Assembly (NCBI RefSeq): GCF_002795245.1
Contig: NZ_PGVG01000014.1
Location: 62,001-126,000, forward strand
From: Bradyrhizobium forestalis
GTDB taxonomy: Bacteria > Pseudomonadota > Alphaproteobacteria > Rhizobiales > Xanthobacteraceae
DNA: 64,000 bases
Direction of reading: 5' to 3'
In this document: positions 45,059 through 53,310 of the stretch, piece by piece
Layout: the number at the start of each line of letters is the position of its first letter
Numbering within the stretch: position 1 is the stretch's first letter
Notes under the pieces: generated by a model
What the model was told of the DNA's origin: nothing
Databases searched by the model: none
The model's input: only the letters and a program-made list of their open reading frames with translations
Made by a program: the position numbers and the translations under genes

Positions 45059-46134
45059 TGTCATCGACCGGCACTGGCATACAGCCCCCGCCACGCGTCA
45101 TTGAAGCTGCTCGTTCGCCCCTCATGGCATCTGCCTTCGCAGGGCGAAAGAAGGTGCTTCCGATTCTCGAACTAGCATTGCTGATTGCCGCTTCCATCGC
45201 ACCTCTCGTCTTGCGGGATTACATCACTGTCTATGCGACACGAGTGCTCATTCTGTGCCTCTTCGCGTTATCGTTCGATCTGGTGTGGGGCTATGCGGGT
45301 ATCTTGAGCTTGGGTCAGTCGCTGTTCTTCGGCATGGCCGGCTACGGTGTGGCGCTGCTTTCTCGCGATTTCGGGGTTGGATCGATCTTTGCCGTTCTTC
45401 CGGCCGGAACCCTGATAGGCTTTGTGGCCGCATTGTTGCTGGCGGGCTTCCTGCTGCTCGGCCGTCACCCCTCCAGTGTGGTCTTCGTTTCGCTTGGCAC
45501 TATGACCGGAGCTTACGCAGCTGACCGCCTGGCGAGAGGTTCACATTATCTTGGCGGTCAGAACGGTATCCCGTCGATCCAACCGATGACAATTGGCTCG
45601 CACGAACTGAGCGAGGGCCCAGGTTTCTACTACCTGGTGCTCGCCATTCTAGTTTTAATCTACCTTCTGTCGCGCTTTCTGTTGCGATCCCAGTTCGGCC
45701 TCGCGCTGGCGGGATTGCGAGAGAACGAACAGCGGATCGCCTTCTTCGGGTACAAAGTGCAACATTTGAAGGCGATCATATTCGCAATCAGCGGCGCGAT
45801 TGCAGGTACTGCCGGTAGCCTTTATGCGTTTCACGAGGGGTTCGTCTGGACGAACATGCTGGGCGTGGTCATGTCGACTCAGGTCGTGCTCTACGTCTTG
45901 TTCGGCGGCTCCGGGACATTGATCGGTGCGGTCATCGGCACGGCGATTGTCGAGGGACTCAGCTTCTGGCTGTCCGACAACTATCGCGATATTTGGCCGA
46001 TCATTCTCGGCGTTCTGCTGTTGCTCGTCATTCTGTTCCGGCCCCTCGGCTTGATCAGCCTCGTGTTGGGCGAGCGGGATCGTGTAGGTCATTTCGGCCC
46101 GAGCCTCAAGGAGAAGCGCAATGCCGCTCCTTGA
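45058..46134 (+). CDS. LivM-type ABC permease
   Basis: A 358-residue permease with eight or more helices (LPILELALLIAASIAPLVLR, VLILCLFALSFDLVWGYAGI, ending PIILGVLLLLVILFRPLGL). The LSFDLVWGYAGILSLGQSLFFGMAGY stretch is the LivM signature. The ATG at 45058 overlaps the last base of the binding-protein stop codon. The C-terminal end overlaps the ATPase start by 14 bases. Confidence 0.93.
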   Translation: MSSTGTGIQPPPRVIEAARSPLMASAFAGRKKVLPILELALLIAASIAPLVLRDYITVYATRVLILCLFALSFDLVWGYAGILSLGQSLFFGMAGYGVALLSRDFGVGSIFAVLPAGTLIGFVAALLLAGFLLLGRHPSSVVFVSLGTMTGAYAADRLARGSHYLGGQNGIPSIQPMTIGSHELSEGPGFYYLVLAILVLIYLLSRFLLRSQFGLALAGLRENEQRIAFFGYKVQHLKAIIFAISGAIAGTAGSLYAFHEGFVWTNMLGVVMSTQVVLYVLFGGSGTLIGAVIGTAIVEGLSFWLSDNYRDIWPIILGVLLLLVILFRPLGLISLVLGERDRVGHFGPSLKEKRNAAP

Positions 46135-46855
46135 AGCCGCCGGCATCTCCAAGGTCTTTGGCAAGCTCACCGCTCTGGATGGAGCGGCGCTCACCGTCGG
46201 CGAGAGAGAGTTTCATGGCCTCATCGGGCCGAACGGCTCGGGCAAGAGCACGCTGATGAAGTGTCTTGCAGGTGCGCTCGTGCCGACCCGAGGCAAGGTG
46301 ACGTTCATCAACACTGACGTCACCTCGTTTACGCCGCCAGAGCGTGCGCGGGCCGGCATGAGCCTGAAATTCCAGATCACCGCCGTGCTACCGCCCCTCA
46401 CGCTTTACGACAACATTCTGCTCGCGCTGCAGGCCCAGTCGTCACTGCTGGACCTGGCGTTCTCGCGCACTCGTGGACGACTGCACGAGGAGGTCATGAC
46501 GCTGCTCCTCCAGTTCCGGCTCGCCGATCGGGCCTTTGATGCTGCGGCGACCCTATCTCACGGGCAGCAGCAATGGTTGGAGATCGCGATGGCGCTCGCA
46601 TGCCGACCGCGCCTGCTGCTGTTGGACGAGCCCACCGGCGGCATGAGCCTGGAGGAGCGCCGCGTCACCGGCGAATTGCTGCAGCCGGTCAAACAGCATT
46701 GCTCGATCGTCATCGTGGAGCACGACCTGGATTTCATCCGCGACATCTGTGACCGCCTGACCGTGCTCGATCAGGGCAAGGTGCTGGCGTCAGGAACGGT
46801 TGCCGAGATCCAAGCCAACAGAAGCGTCCAGGAGATTTATTTGCGCCGTGCCTGA
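46121..46855 (+). CDS. LivG-type ABC ATPase
   Basis: ATP-binding subunit of 244 residues: Walker A GPNGSGKST (about residues 37-45), signature LSHGQQQWLEIAMAL, Walker B LLLLDEP, H-loop IVEHDLDF. The signature has LSHGQ in place of LSGGQ, common in the LivG group. Pairs with the next ATPase. Confidence 0.94.
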   Translation: MPLLEAAGISKVFGKLTALDGAALTVGEREFHGLIGPNGSGKSTLMKCLAGALVPTRGKVTFINTDVTSFTPPERARAGMSLKFQITAVLPPLTLYDNILLALQAQSSLLDLAFSRTRGRLHEEVMTLLLQFRLADRAFDAAATLSHGQQQWLEIAMALACRPRLLLLDEPTGGMSLEERRVTGELLQPVKQHCSIVIVEHDLDFIRDICDRLTVLDQGKVLASGTVAEIQANRSVQEIYLRRA

Positions 46856-47543
46856 ATTCCTCAATATCAATCATCTCGATGCCGGCTATGGACGTAGCCA
46901 AGTCTTGTTCGGAGTCAATATGGCCATCCCGCCGCGTGGCGGGGTGGCCGTCCTCGGCCGCAACGGCGCCGGAAAGAGCACGCTCATGAAAGCGATTGTG
47001 GGCGAACTGCCGGCATGGAAGGGCTGCCTGCAGTTCAACGGCCAAGACATCGATGGCCGGCGGACCGAAGTGCGGGTGCGGGCCGGCATTGGATACGTGC
47101 CGCAAGAGCATTCAGTGTTCGCGCGCCTCTCCGTGCGTGACAATCTCGCCGTCGGATCGCTTTTGCACCGCGATGGATCGGCAGTGGACCGGGTGATGAG
47201 GATGTTTCCGAAACTCGGCCAGCGCCTCGATCAGCCGGCCGGAACGCTGTCCGGTGGCGAGCGCAAGATGCTCGCAATCGGGCGCGCGATCCTCGGAAAC
47301 CCGAAACTCCTCCTGCTGGATGAGCCGACCGAGGGTGTCTGGATCGGCGTCATCGAGGAGATCACCGAGCGCTTGGTCGAGCTAGCCGGAGAGATCGCCA
47401 TCATCATCGTCGAGCAACATCTCGACCTCGCAATGCGTGTAGCGGAGCAGGCCTATGTGCTCGATCGCGGCCGTGTCGCGCTTTCGGGCCCGGCGCAACA
47501 GCTGCGCAACGACCCGCGGCTGTTGACGTATCTGGCGCCGTAG
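46848..47543 (+). CDS. LivF-type ABC ATPase
   Basis: A 231-residue ATPase with GRNGAGKST, signature LSGGERKMLAIGRAI, Walker B LLLLDEPTEGVW and H-loop VEQHLDLA. The start is a GTG at 46848 (PEFLNINHLDAGYGRSQVLF), eight bases inside the preceding gene. Together with LivG it drives the importer. The usual EPTEGL has become EPTEGVW here, a mild deviation after Walker B. Confidence 0.93.
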   Translation: MPEFLNINHLDAGYGRSQVLFGVNMAIPPRGGVAVLGRNGAGKSTLMKAIVGELPAWKGCLQFNGQDIDGRRTEVRVRAGIGYVPQEHSVFARLSVRDNLAVGSLLHRDGSAVDRVMRMFPKLGQRLDQPAGTLSGGERKMLAIGRAILGNPKLLLLDEPTEGVWIGVIEEITERLVELAGEIAIIIVEQHLDLAMRVAEQAYVLDRGRVALSGPAQQLRNDPRLLTYLAP

Positions 47544-47620
47544 AGGCGTTCGCCGGCGGCCACTCCCTGGTGGAAGGTGGCGCATTCGAGTTCCTTGAGA
47601 TGGCTGAGCAGAGAGGGTCC

Positions 47621-48877
47621 ATGTCCGAAACCATCAGCGATTTTGTCAATGCGTGCCAAGTCGTCGATGTTCATGAACATCACATGCCCGAGGTCGCACA
47701 CAGCCCGGACGTAAATCTGTTGAAACTGCTCCAACAGAGCTATGCGGCTTGGACGAGCCACGTGCTGCCATCCGAGCCCAAGGCAACGATCGAAGTGATA
47801 TCTAGCCCTACCGAGCCGACCAACTGGGAGGCCCTTGCTCCGTTCCTCGAGAGGAGCGGATCGAACGCATTCGTCCGTAACCTCGTCCGCGGAGTCGCCG
47901 AGCTTTACGGCGTCGCCGACACTGGAATCACGCGCGACAACTGGGAGGCGGTAGACGCGTTAGTGCGCTTGCGCCACAAGGAAGCGACATGGCCAAGTGA
48001 AGTGATTGGGCGGGCCGCCATCGGAAGGATCGTAACGGACCCGTTTCTCGATCCGTTGATGGATCCGCGGCCGGTCCTTGGGCAAAGTTACGATGCGGTC
48101 CTGCGCATTAACGCATTCGCCCTCGGCTGGCATCCCGAATCTTGCGATCATAATGGAAATTGTGGGCATACGTTGCTGCGGCGCCTCGGCCTAGAGGTGA
48201 AAACCTTCGATGATTATTGCGGCGCAATCCGTGAGCTCGTAGCCGGCTGCGCCCGGCGCAATCACGTTGCGCTCAAAAACGCACTCGCCTATGACCGGAA
48301 TCTAAGCTTTGACGATCCGGATGAGGAACTGGCTCGGCAGGCTTGGGGACAAAGATCTCCATCCCCTGCGGCGCGCAAGGCGTTCTGCGACTTTGTCGTC
48401 GACTTGTTTTGCCAACTCGCAGGCGAGGCCGACCTGCCAGTCCAAACTCATCTTGGAACGGCAATCATAAGCGGCTCCCACCCCCTGCGCATGACCGGGT
48501 TGATTGAGCGTCATCCTCGGACCCGCTTTCTGCTGATGCATTTGGCCTATCCATGGAGCCGGGACCTGTTGGGAATGGCCTTTGTGTACCGAAATGTCTG
48601 GCTTGATTTGTGCTGGTCTTTTCTGTTGAGCCCTTCCCATTTCAAGCTCGCCCTCCACGAAGCCATTGAAGTCTTGCCAGATGAATCGCGAATGATGATT
48701 GGAGGAGATTGTCTTCACGTTGAGGAGACGTTTGCCGCAATACAGGGCGCGCGCCGGTTGATCGGCGAGGTTCTGAACGAAAAAGTCGCGAACGGTTACT
48801 TTCGGTCGCGAGACGCAGAGCGCTTGGCAATCAGAATCCTTGGCGAGAACGCGAAGGAGTTTTTCAGACTGTCCTGA
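47621..48877 (+). CDS. Amidohydrolase-superfamily protein
   Basis: Metal-dependent hydrolase of 418 residues. The HxH-type metal motif is in VVDVHEHHMPE near residue 18, the middle part has LPVQTHLGTAII and RTRFLLMHLAYPWSRDLL, and the C-terminal Asp motif is MIGGDCLHVEETF. This resembles the amidohydrolase-related group that includes decarboxylases and lactonases. I place the start at ATG 47621 (GAGAGGG site). As the last gene of the LIV-type operon it probably acts on the imported compound or its first product. No closer assignment. Confidence 0.82.
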   Translation: MSETISDFVNACQVVDVHEHHMPEVAHSPDVNLLKLLQQSYAAWTSHVLPSEPKATIEVISSPTEPTNWEALAPFLERSGSNAFVRNLVRGVAELYGVADTGITRDNWEAVDALVRLRHKEATWPSEVIGRAAIGRIVTDPFLDPLMDPRPVLGQSYDAVLRINAFALGWHPESCDHNGNCGHTLLRRLGLEVKTFDDYCGAIRELVAGCARRNHVALKNALAYDRNLSFDDPDEELARQAWGQRSPSPAARKAFCDFVVDLFCQLAGEADLPVQTHLGTAIISGSHPLRMTGLIERHPRTRFLLMHLAYPWSRDLLGMAFVYRNVWLDLCWSFLLSPSHFKLALHEAIEVLPDESRMMIGGDCLHVEETFAAIQGARRLIGEVLNEKVANGYFRSRDAERLAIRILGENAKEFFRLS

Positions 48878-48889
48878 ATGCTGCCTTCG

Positions 48890-48906
48890 TTACGCGATTT
48901 TACCCA
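48890..48906 (+). promoter_or_regulatory. Tandem heptamer operator, site 5 (degenerate)
   Basis: TTACGCG at 48890-48896 and TTACCCA at 48900-48906, 10 bp apart; the first half differs at two positions. It lies 121 bases before the second binding-protein gene, in the same relative position as site 1. Confidence 0.45.
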
Positions 48907-49027
48907 AACATGAGCTGAAGAGGGTGATTGAAACCCAAAACGAGGGATAGCTTTCAGGCTGCCGCGGTCCGCCGGAAAGAGCAGGGCACGTGGATTTAAG
49001 GCCATGAGCTAAGAGGAGGTCAGTTCG

Positions 49028-50248
49028 ATGTTGAATGATCACCGACAACTCAGCCGCCGCCGCTTTCTCCGCAATTTCGCCTTTGCCTCTGCGGCCATTG
49101 CGGCCGGCCCGGGCAGCTGGGTGATCCGTCCTGACTGGGCCAACGCCGCCGAAGGCCCGATCAGGATAGGCATTGCCACCGACCTTACGGGGGCACTCGG
49201 CTTTGCCGGGAATACCGACGCCAATGTCGCTCGCATGGTGGTCAATGAGATCAACGAGACTGGTGGTCTGCTGGGGCGCCCCATCGAGCTCCTGATCGAG
49301 GACACTGCGTCCAACGAGTCCGTAGCTGTTGGCAATGTCCGCAAGCTGATCCAGCGAGACAAGGTCGACCTGGTGCTCGGTGGCATTGCGAGCTCGATGC
49401 GCAACGCCATCAAGGACATCATCATCTCTCGTGGCAAGACGCTCTACATCTATCCGCAGGCCTACGAAGGCAGGGAGTGCACGCCCTATCTGTTCTGCAC
49501 CGGCCCGGCACCGGCGCAGAATTGCGACCGGTTCATCCCCTGGCTGATCAAGAATGGTGGCACACGCTTCGCGTTGCCTGGCTCCAACTACGTCTGGCCA
49601 CAAACAATCAACGCCTATGCGCGCAAGGTGATCGAGAGTAGCGGCGGGGAGGTGGTGTTCGAGGAGTACTATCCCCTCGACCAGATCGATTTTTCATCGA
49701 CCGTGAGCCGCATCACGTCCAACAAAGTAGACGTGGTATTCAACAGCGTCATCCCCCCGGGCGTAGGCTCCTTCTTCAAACAGCTTTATGAAGCGGGCTT
49801 TTCGAGGAATGGGGGGCAGCTGGGCTGCGTCTACTACGACGAGAACACGCTCGAAATGAATCAGGCTCACGAGATCGAAGGCCTCGCCAGCAGCCTGGAC
49901 TATTACAGGGCGTTCGCGGTGGAAGATCCGGTGAGCGCCAAAATTCAGTCGACTTACGAAAAGCAGTTTCCTGGCAAGTTCCGGTTCTCAGCAGGCAGCG
50001 CCGCGACCGGCACTTATCGAGGGTTGAAGCTGTGGGAAGCCGCAGTCAAGGAAGCCGGTACAATTGACCGCGACGCGGTCGCCGTCGCGCTCGACCACGC
50101 AAAGCTTGCGCAAGGGCCTGGCGGGCCGGCGGAGATGGTGCCGGGCAGGCGCCACTGCAGGATGAACATGTATGTTGGTGTGGCAAGGGCCGGCCAATAC
50201 GAGATCGTCGCCCGTAGCGCCGGCCTGGTCGACCCGAAGGAGTGTTGA
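49028..50248 (+). CDS. LIV-type periplasmic binding protein, copy 2 (orphan)
   Basis: A 406-residue paralogue of the binding protein at 43838 with no insertions or deletions and roughly 50 substitutions, about 87 percent identical by eye. It keeps the Tat signal (SRRRFLRNFAFASAAIAAGP). AGAGGAGG precedes the ATG. No permease or ATPase follows, so it must share the LivHMGF complex encoded upstream or serve as a ligand scavenger. Many substitutions lie outside the expected core, but some, such as F/T and K/T changes, could alter the ligand site. Confidence 0.93.
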   Translation: MLNDHRQLSRRRFLRNFAFASAAIAAGPGSWVIRPDWANAAEGPIRIGIATDLTGALGFAGNTDANVARMVVNEINETGGLLGRPIELLIEDTASNESVAVGNVRKLIQRDKVDLVLGGIASSMRNAIKDIIISRGKTLYIYPQAYEGRECTPYLFCTGPAPAQNCDRFIPWLIKNGGTRFALPGSNYVWPQTINAYARKVIESSGGEVVFEEYYPLDQIDFSSTVSRITSNKVDVVFNSVIPPGVGSFFKQLYEAGFSRNGGQLGCVYYDENTLEMNQAHEIEGLASSLDYYRAFAVEDPVSAKIQSTYEKQFPGKFRFSAGSAATGTYRGLKLWEAAVKEAGTIDRDAVAVALDHAKLAQGPGGPAEMVPGRRHCRMNMYVGVARAGQYEIVARSAGLVDPKEC

Positions 50249-50306
50249 ATGCCCCATGTTGCACGGGCCGGCTTCGCTGGCGCCGCATGCGGGCAGATCG
50301 CGATAC

Positions 50307-51089
50307 CTAGTTCCCGCGATAGTTCGGCGGCCTCTTCTCGAAGAAGGCGTTCATGCCTTCCTGTTGGTCAGCTGTGCTGAAGGCAAACCGGATCGCTTGG
50401 CGCTCAAACTCGAGCCCGGCGTCCAGCGTGGTCTGAAACGCGGCGAGAACGGCGGCTTTGGCAAGTTCAGCCGAACGGGGAGGCTTTTGCGCAATCAGAT
50501 CGGCTAGTTCGAGCGCACGAATCTGCGCCCTGCCGCCTTCGACAACTTCCGCCACAAGGCCGGCCTGCATCGCGATCCGCGCCGTGATGGATTGGCCGCT
50601 CAGGATCATCAGCATGGCCAGCGACTTGCCAGCCACGCGTGTCAGCCTTTGCGTAGCGCCGTCGCCCGGCAATATCCCGATGTTGATCTCAGGCTGCCCA
50701 AATACCGCCCCTTCGCCTGCTATCACGATATCCGCGAGCAGTGCCAATTCGTGGCCGCCGCCGAAGCAAATGCCCTCGACTGCGGCAATGAGAGGCTTGG
50801 GGAAATTGGCGACATCCCTCCAGGCAGAACGTCGCGCGGAATTGTCGATTGCCTCAAAGCCGCGCTCTCGCATCTCCTTGATGTCCGCGCCGGCAGAGAA
50901 GAACGCATCGCTGCCACAAAGCACGACACAGCGGACATCTTCGTCGATTGCGGCATCGCGCAAGGTGGCGCCTAGATCCACGATCATGTCGTTGCTTAAG
51001 GCGTTTCGTTTCGATTTCCTGTTCAGCGTCAAAAGGCGCACGTGGGGCGCGACAGATGTCGACAGGATGAGATCGGACGTATTGGTCAT
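50307..51089 (-). CDS. Enoyl-CoA hydratase/isomerase family protein
   Basis: Crotonase-fold enzyme of 260 residues. VRLLTLNRKSKRNALSNDMI and the oxyanion-hole motifs FFSAGADIKEM (about residues 63-73) and GICFGGGHELALLADIVIAG are typical, with the acidic residue in FGQPEINIGILPGDGATQRL. It acts on a CoA thioester, probably hydration or isomerisation of a double bond. I chose ATG 51089; an upstream in-frame codon at 51155 would overlap the operator. A TGAAATCGATTTC operator lies 44 bases upstream, so it is likely controlled by the LacI-type regulator. Confidence 0.92.
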   Translation of the reverse strand: MTNTSDLILSTSVAPHVRLLTLNRKSKRNALSNDMIVDLGATLRDAAIDEDVRCVVLCGSDAFFSAGADIKEMRERGFEAIDNSARRSAWRDVANFPKPLIAAVEGICFGGGHELALLADIVIAGEGAVFGQPEINIGILPGDGATQRLTRVAGKSLAMLMILSGQSITARIAMQAGLVAEVVEGGRAQIRALELADLIAQKPPRSAELAKAAVLAAFQTTLDAGLEFERQAIRFAFSTADQQEGMNAFFEKRPPNYRGN

Positions 51090-51132
51090 GGAGCGGTTCT
51101 CTTGAAGTAATATGAGAGTCAGGCCCTTAAAC

Positions 51133-51146
51133 TGAAATCGATTTCT
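51133..51146. promoter_or_regulatory. LacI-type operator, site A
   Basis: TGAAATCGATTTCT, a palindrome with one mismatch in the last base. It is 44 bases upstream of the enoyl-CoA hydratase start. Confidence 0.7.
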
Positions 51147-51297
51147 TAGCAACAACGCTCTTTGAGGGCTGTTTTCACGGTATCAGCCGCCCGCGGCGCT
51201 GGCGCCACAAGCTCAAGGTGGGCTGAAGTGGCCCCATAAGGCGGCCCTCAGCCTTGAAAAGCGGCTTGACTCCACGGTTCCGAATTCTTATTGATCG

Positions 51298-51311
51298 TGA
51301 AATCGATTTCA
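51298..51311. promoter_or_regulatory. LacI-type operator, site B
   Basis: Perfect palindrome TGAAATCGATTTCA in the region between the enoyl-CoA hydratase and the MHS transporter, 152 bases from site A. Two sites could allow looping. Confidence 0.7.
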
Positions 51312-51794
51312 AAGATGGTGTCAGTATGCCCGATGAATGCGGGAAACCGGAAGCGTGCGGCCGGTGGGTCGCATCTGAAGGATCTCATTGACGCTGCGGC
51401 GGTCTTGCGACGCCGCGCTGTCCAACAAGAACATCAGCTTCTTCAGAAGCGCGCTTAGAGCAACAGGAGGAGGGTTAGCCATGGGAATGGCACGGAATGT
51501 GGCGCGCGCTTTATGCGAGCCGCCGCGCAAGTCGGAAGCAACGGTGGAGGCGTCCTGCGCGATTGTCGTGCAACGGCCACTCGTGAGGCGAGGCCCGCAA
51601 ATACATGAAGCCAGGCGGGCTTTCCGTCGGCGTCCCGGACACCTTTTGCGCCTGGCTTCCGCGGGTCCGGCCTGCTCAAGGCCGCCGCTATCGTAGACCC
51701 CCCATCGCGGCGGGCGCAGTTGAGCCGACGAGCGGCTGCTCGTTCTCGCGCGACCCGCAATATCATTAACGTCATCAACGAAGCCCGAGGACCC
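51312..51794. other. Leader of the transporter gene, no gene recognised
   Basis: About 480 bases without a recognisable gene. A short frame starts at ATG 51481 behind AGGAGGAGGG, but its product (MGMARNVARALCEPPRKSEA and on) has no domain. It may be a leader peptide or a decayed gene. Confidence 0.4.
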
Positions 51795-53120
51795 ATGAAC
51801 ATCATTGCTCAGCCCAGCGCTGGACCCATCCAGCTTGACAAGCAAACTGCCAACAAGCGGATGACCGCCGGCCTTGGAGGAGGGGTGGCGCTGGAGTGGT
51901 ACGACTGGAATGTCTACGGCGTAATGGCAGCGTTTCTCTCGCCGCACTTCTTCCCTTCCGATGATCCCACCACCTCGCTGCTGGCGGGGCTGGCCGTGTA
52001 CGGGGCGGGCTTTTGCGCTCGACCGCTCGGCGCGGTTTTGCTGGGGCCGGTCGCAGATCGCATCAGCCACAAGCGCGTGATGCTGATCTCGGTCACGGCC
52101 ATGGCGGTTTGCTCGCTTTTGATATCCTTGCTGCCCACCTACAAGGACCTCGGCGTCACGGCGGCCATAGCGCTGCTGATCATGCGTCTAATTCAGGGGC
52201 TTGCCACAGGCGCTGAGGCTGGTGTCGCCAACGCCATCGCAATTGAATTGGCGCCACCTGGAAAGGAGGGGCACTACCTCGGTCTGATTGGTGGCACGTT
52301 CATCCAGTTAGGAAACCTTGGGTCCAGCCTGGTTGCCTTCCTGGTGAGTGCCTCCGTCGCACCTGAAGCCATGCGCGAATGGGCCTGGCGCATACCCTTT
52401 GCGGTCGGTGGCGTGCTCGGCCTTCTGATCATCTATCTGCGCACGACGGTGCCGGAAACCTTGATCAATCGAGCCATGCATCGTCAAGACGAGTCTTCGC
52501 GCATTCAGGAAACGACTGGCGGTGTGTGGAAAACGCTATGGAGCGTCCGCCTTTCGCTGCTCGCCGTCATCCTGGTGATCGGGTCGGTGCAGATCGCCAA
52601 CTATGCCTGGAATACCGGTCTGCCGAACATGGCAAACACAGTCTTCAAGGAGAACAGCACGTATGTGTACGGGATCATGACGCTGATGGTCCTGATCTGG
52701 ATGTCAACGGCGCCTCTTATCGGCGCTTTCGCGGACAAGGTGCGACCCTCGCGTGCGTTCACGCTGCTGCGCCTTTTGCTCATCCCATGCTTCTTCCTGA
52801 CACTGCTCTATTCGGAAAAAGGCATCGTCACGTTCTTCTTTGTCACGGTGTTCGGCGGCGCGATCGTCGGCTTCAACATGGCCCTCTATAACTTCATCGC
52901 CACCACGCTGATGCCGCGCGCCGTGCGGACCACCGGAGTGGCTCTCGGCTATGCGCTCGGCGTCTCTTTGTTTGGTGGGACGTCACCCTATCTGCTGGTC
53001 TGGTTGCAACGCGAGCACATCGCCTGGATGTTTCCCGTCTACGGATCGTTGATCGCGCTCCTCAGCGTGCTGGTCTACCAGATCGCCAAGAAGCGCGGGC
53101 GCCTCTACATCGGTGAATGA
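51795..53120 (+). CDS. MHS-family MFS proton symporter
   Basis: A 441-residue transporter with twelve predicted membrane helices of the metabolite:H+ symporter family (related to the ShiA, KgtP, ProP and citrate carriers). GGGVALEWYDWNVYGVMAAF, LARPLGAVLLGPVADRISHK-like (here FCARPLGAVLLGPVADRISHK) and RLIQGLATGAEAGVANAIAI are the family motifs. I place the start at ATG 51795. It probably imports an organic acid that feeds the hydrolases and CoA enzymes of the same regulon. Confidence 0.9.
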   Translation: MNIIAQPSAGPIQLDKQTANKRMTAGLGGGVALEWYDWNVYGVMAAFLSPHFFPSDDPTTSLLAGLAVYGAGFCARPLGAVLLGPVADRISHKRVMLISVTAMAVCSLLISLLPTYKDLGVTAAIALLIMRLIQGLATGAEAGVANAIAIELAPPGKEGHYLGLIGGTFIQLGNLGSSLVAFLVSASVAPEAMREWAWRIPFAVGGVLGLLIIYLRTTVPETLINRAMHRQDESSRIQETTGGVWKTLWSVRLSLLAVILVIGSVQIANYAWNTGLPNMANTVFKENSTYVYGIMTLMVLIWMSTAPLIGAFADKVRPSRAFTLLRLLLIPCFFLTLLYSEKGIVTFFFVTVFGGAIVGFNMALYNFIATTLMPRAVRTTGVALGYALGVSLFGGTSPYLLVWLQREHIAWMFPVYGSLIALLSVLVYQIAKKRGRLYIGE

Positions 53121-53310
53121 ACACGCTCTGCCCCTGCGCTTCGCCGTACCCGCGGCAGACGCAAAGTGTCCACGTCAGGTGCAAAACATAAGAGCGCTCG
53201 CGCGTATCCCTTTGAGCATGGGGTCGGCGCAAGCGTCCTTGCGAGAGCAGTCATTCACAACACAAAGACTGCTTACGCGGCACTGAGTTGCTGAAACTGG
53301 AGTCCGAAGC

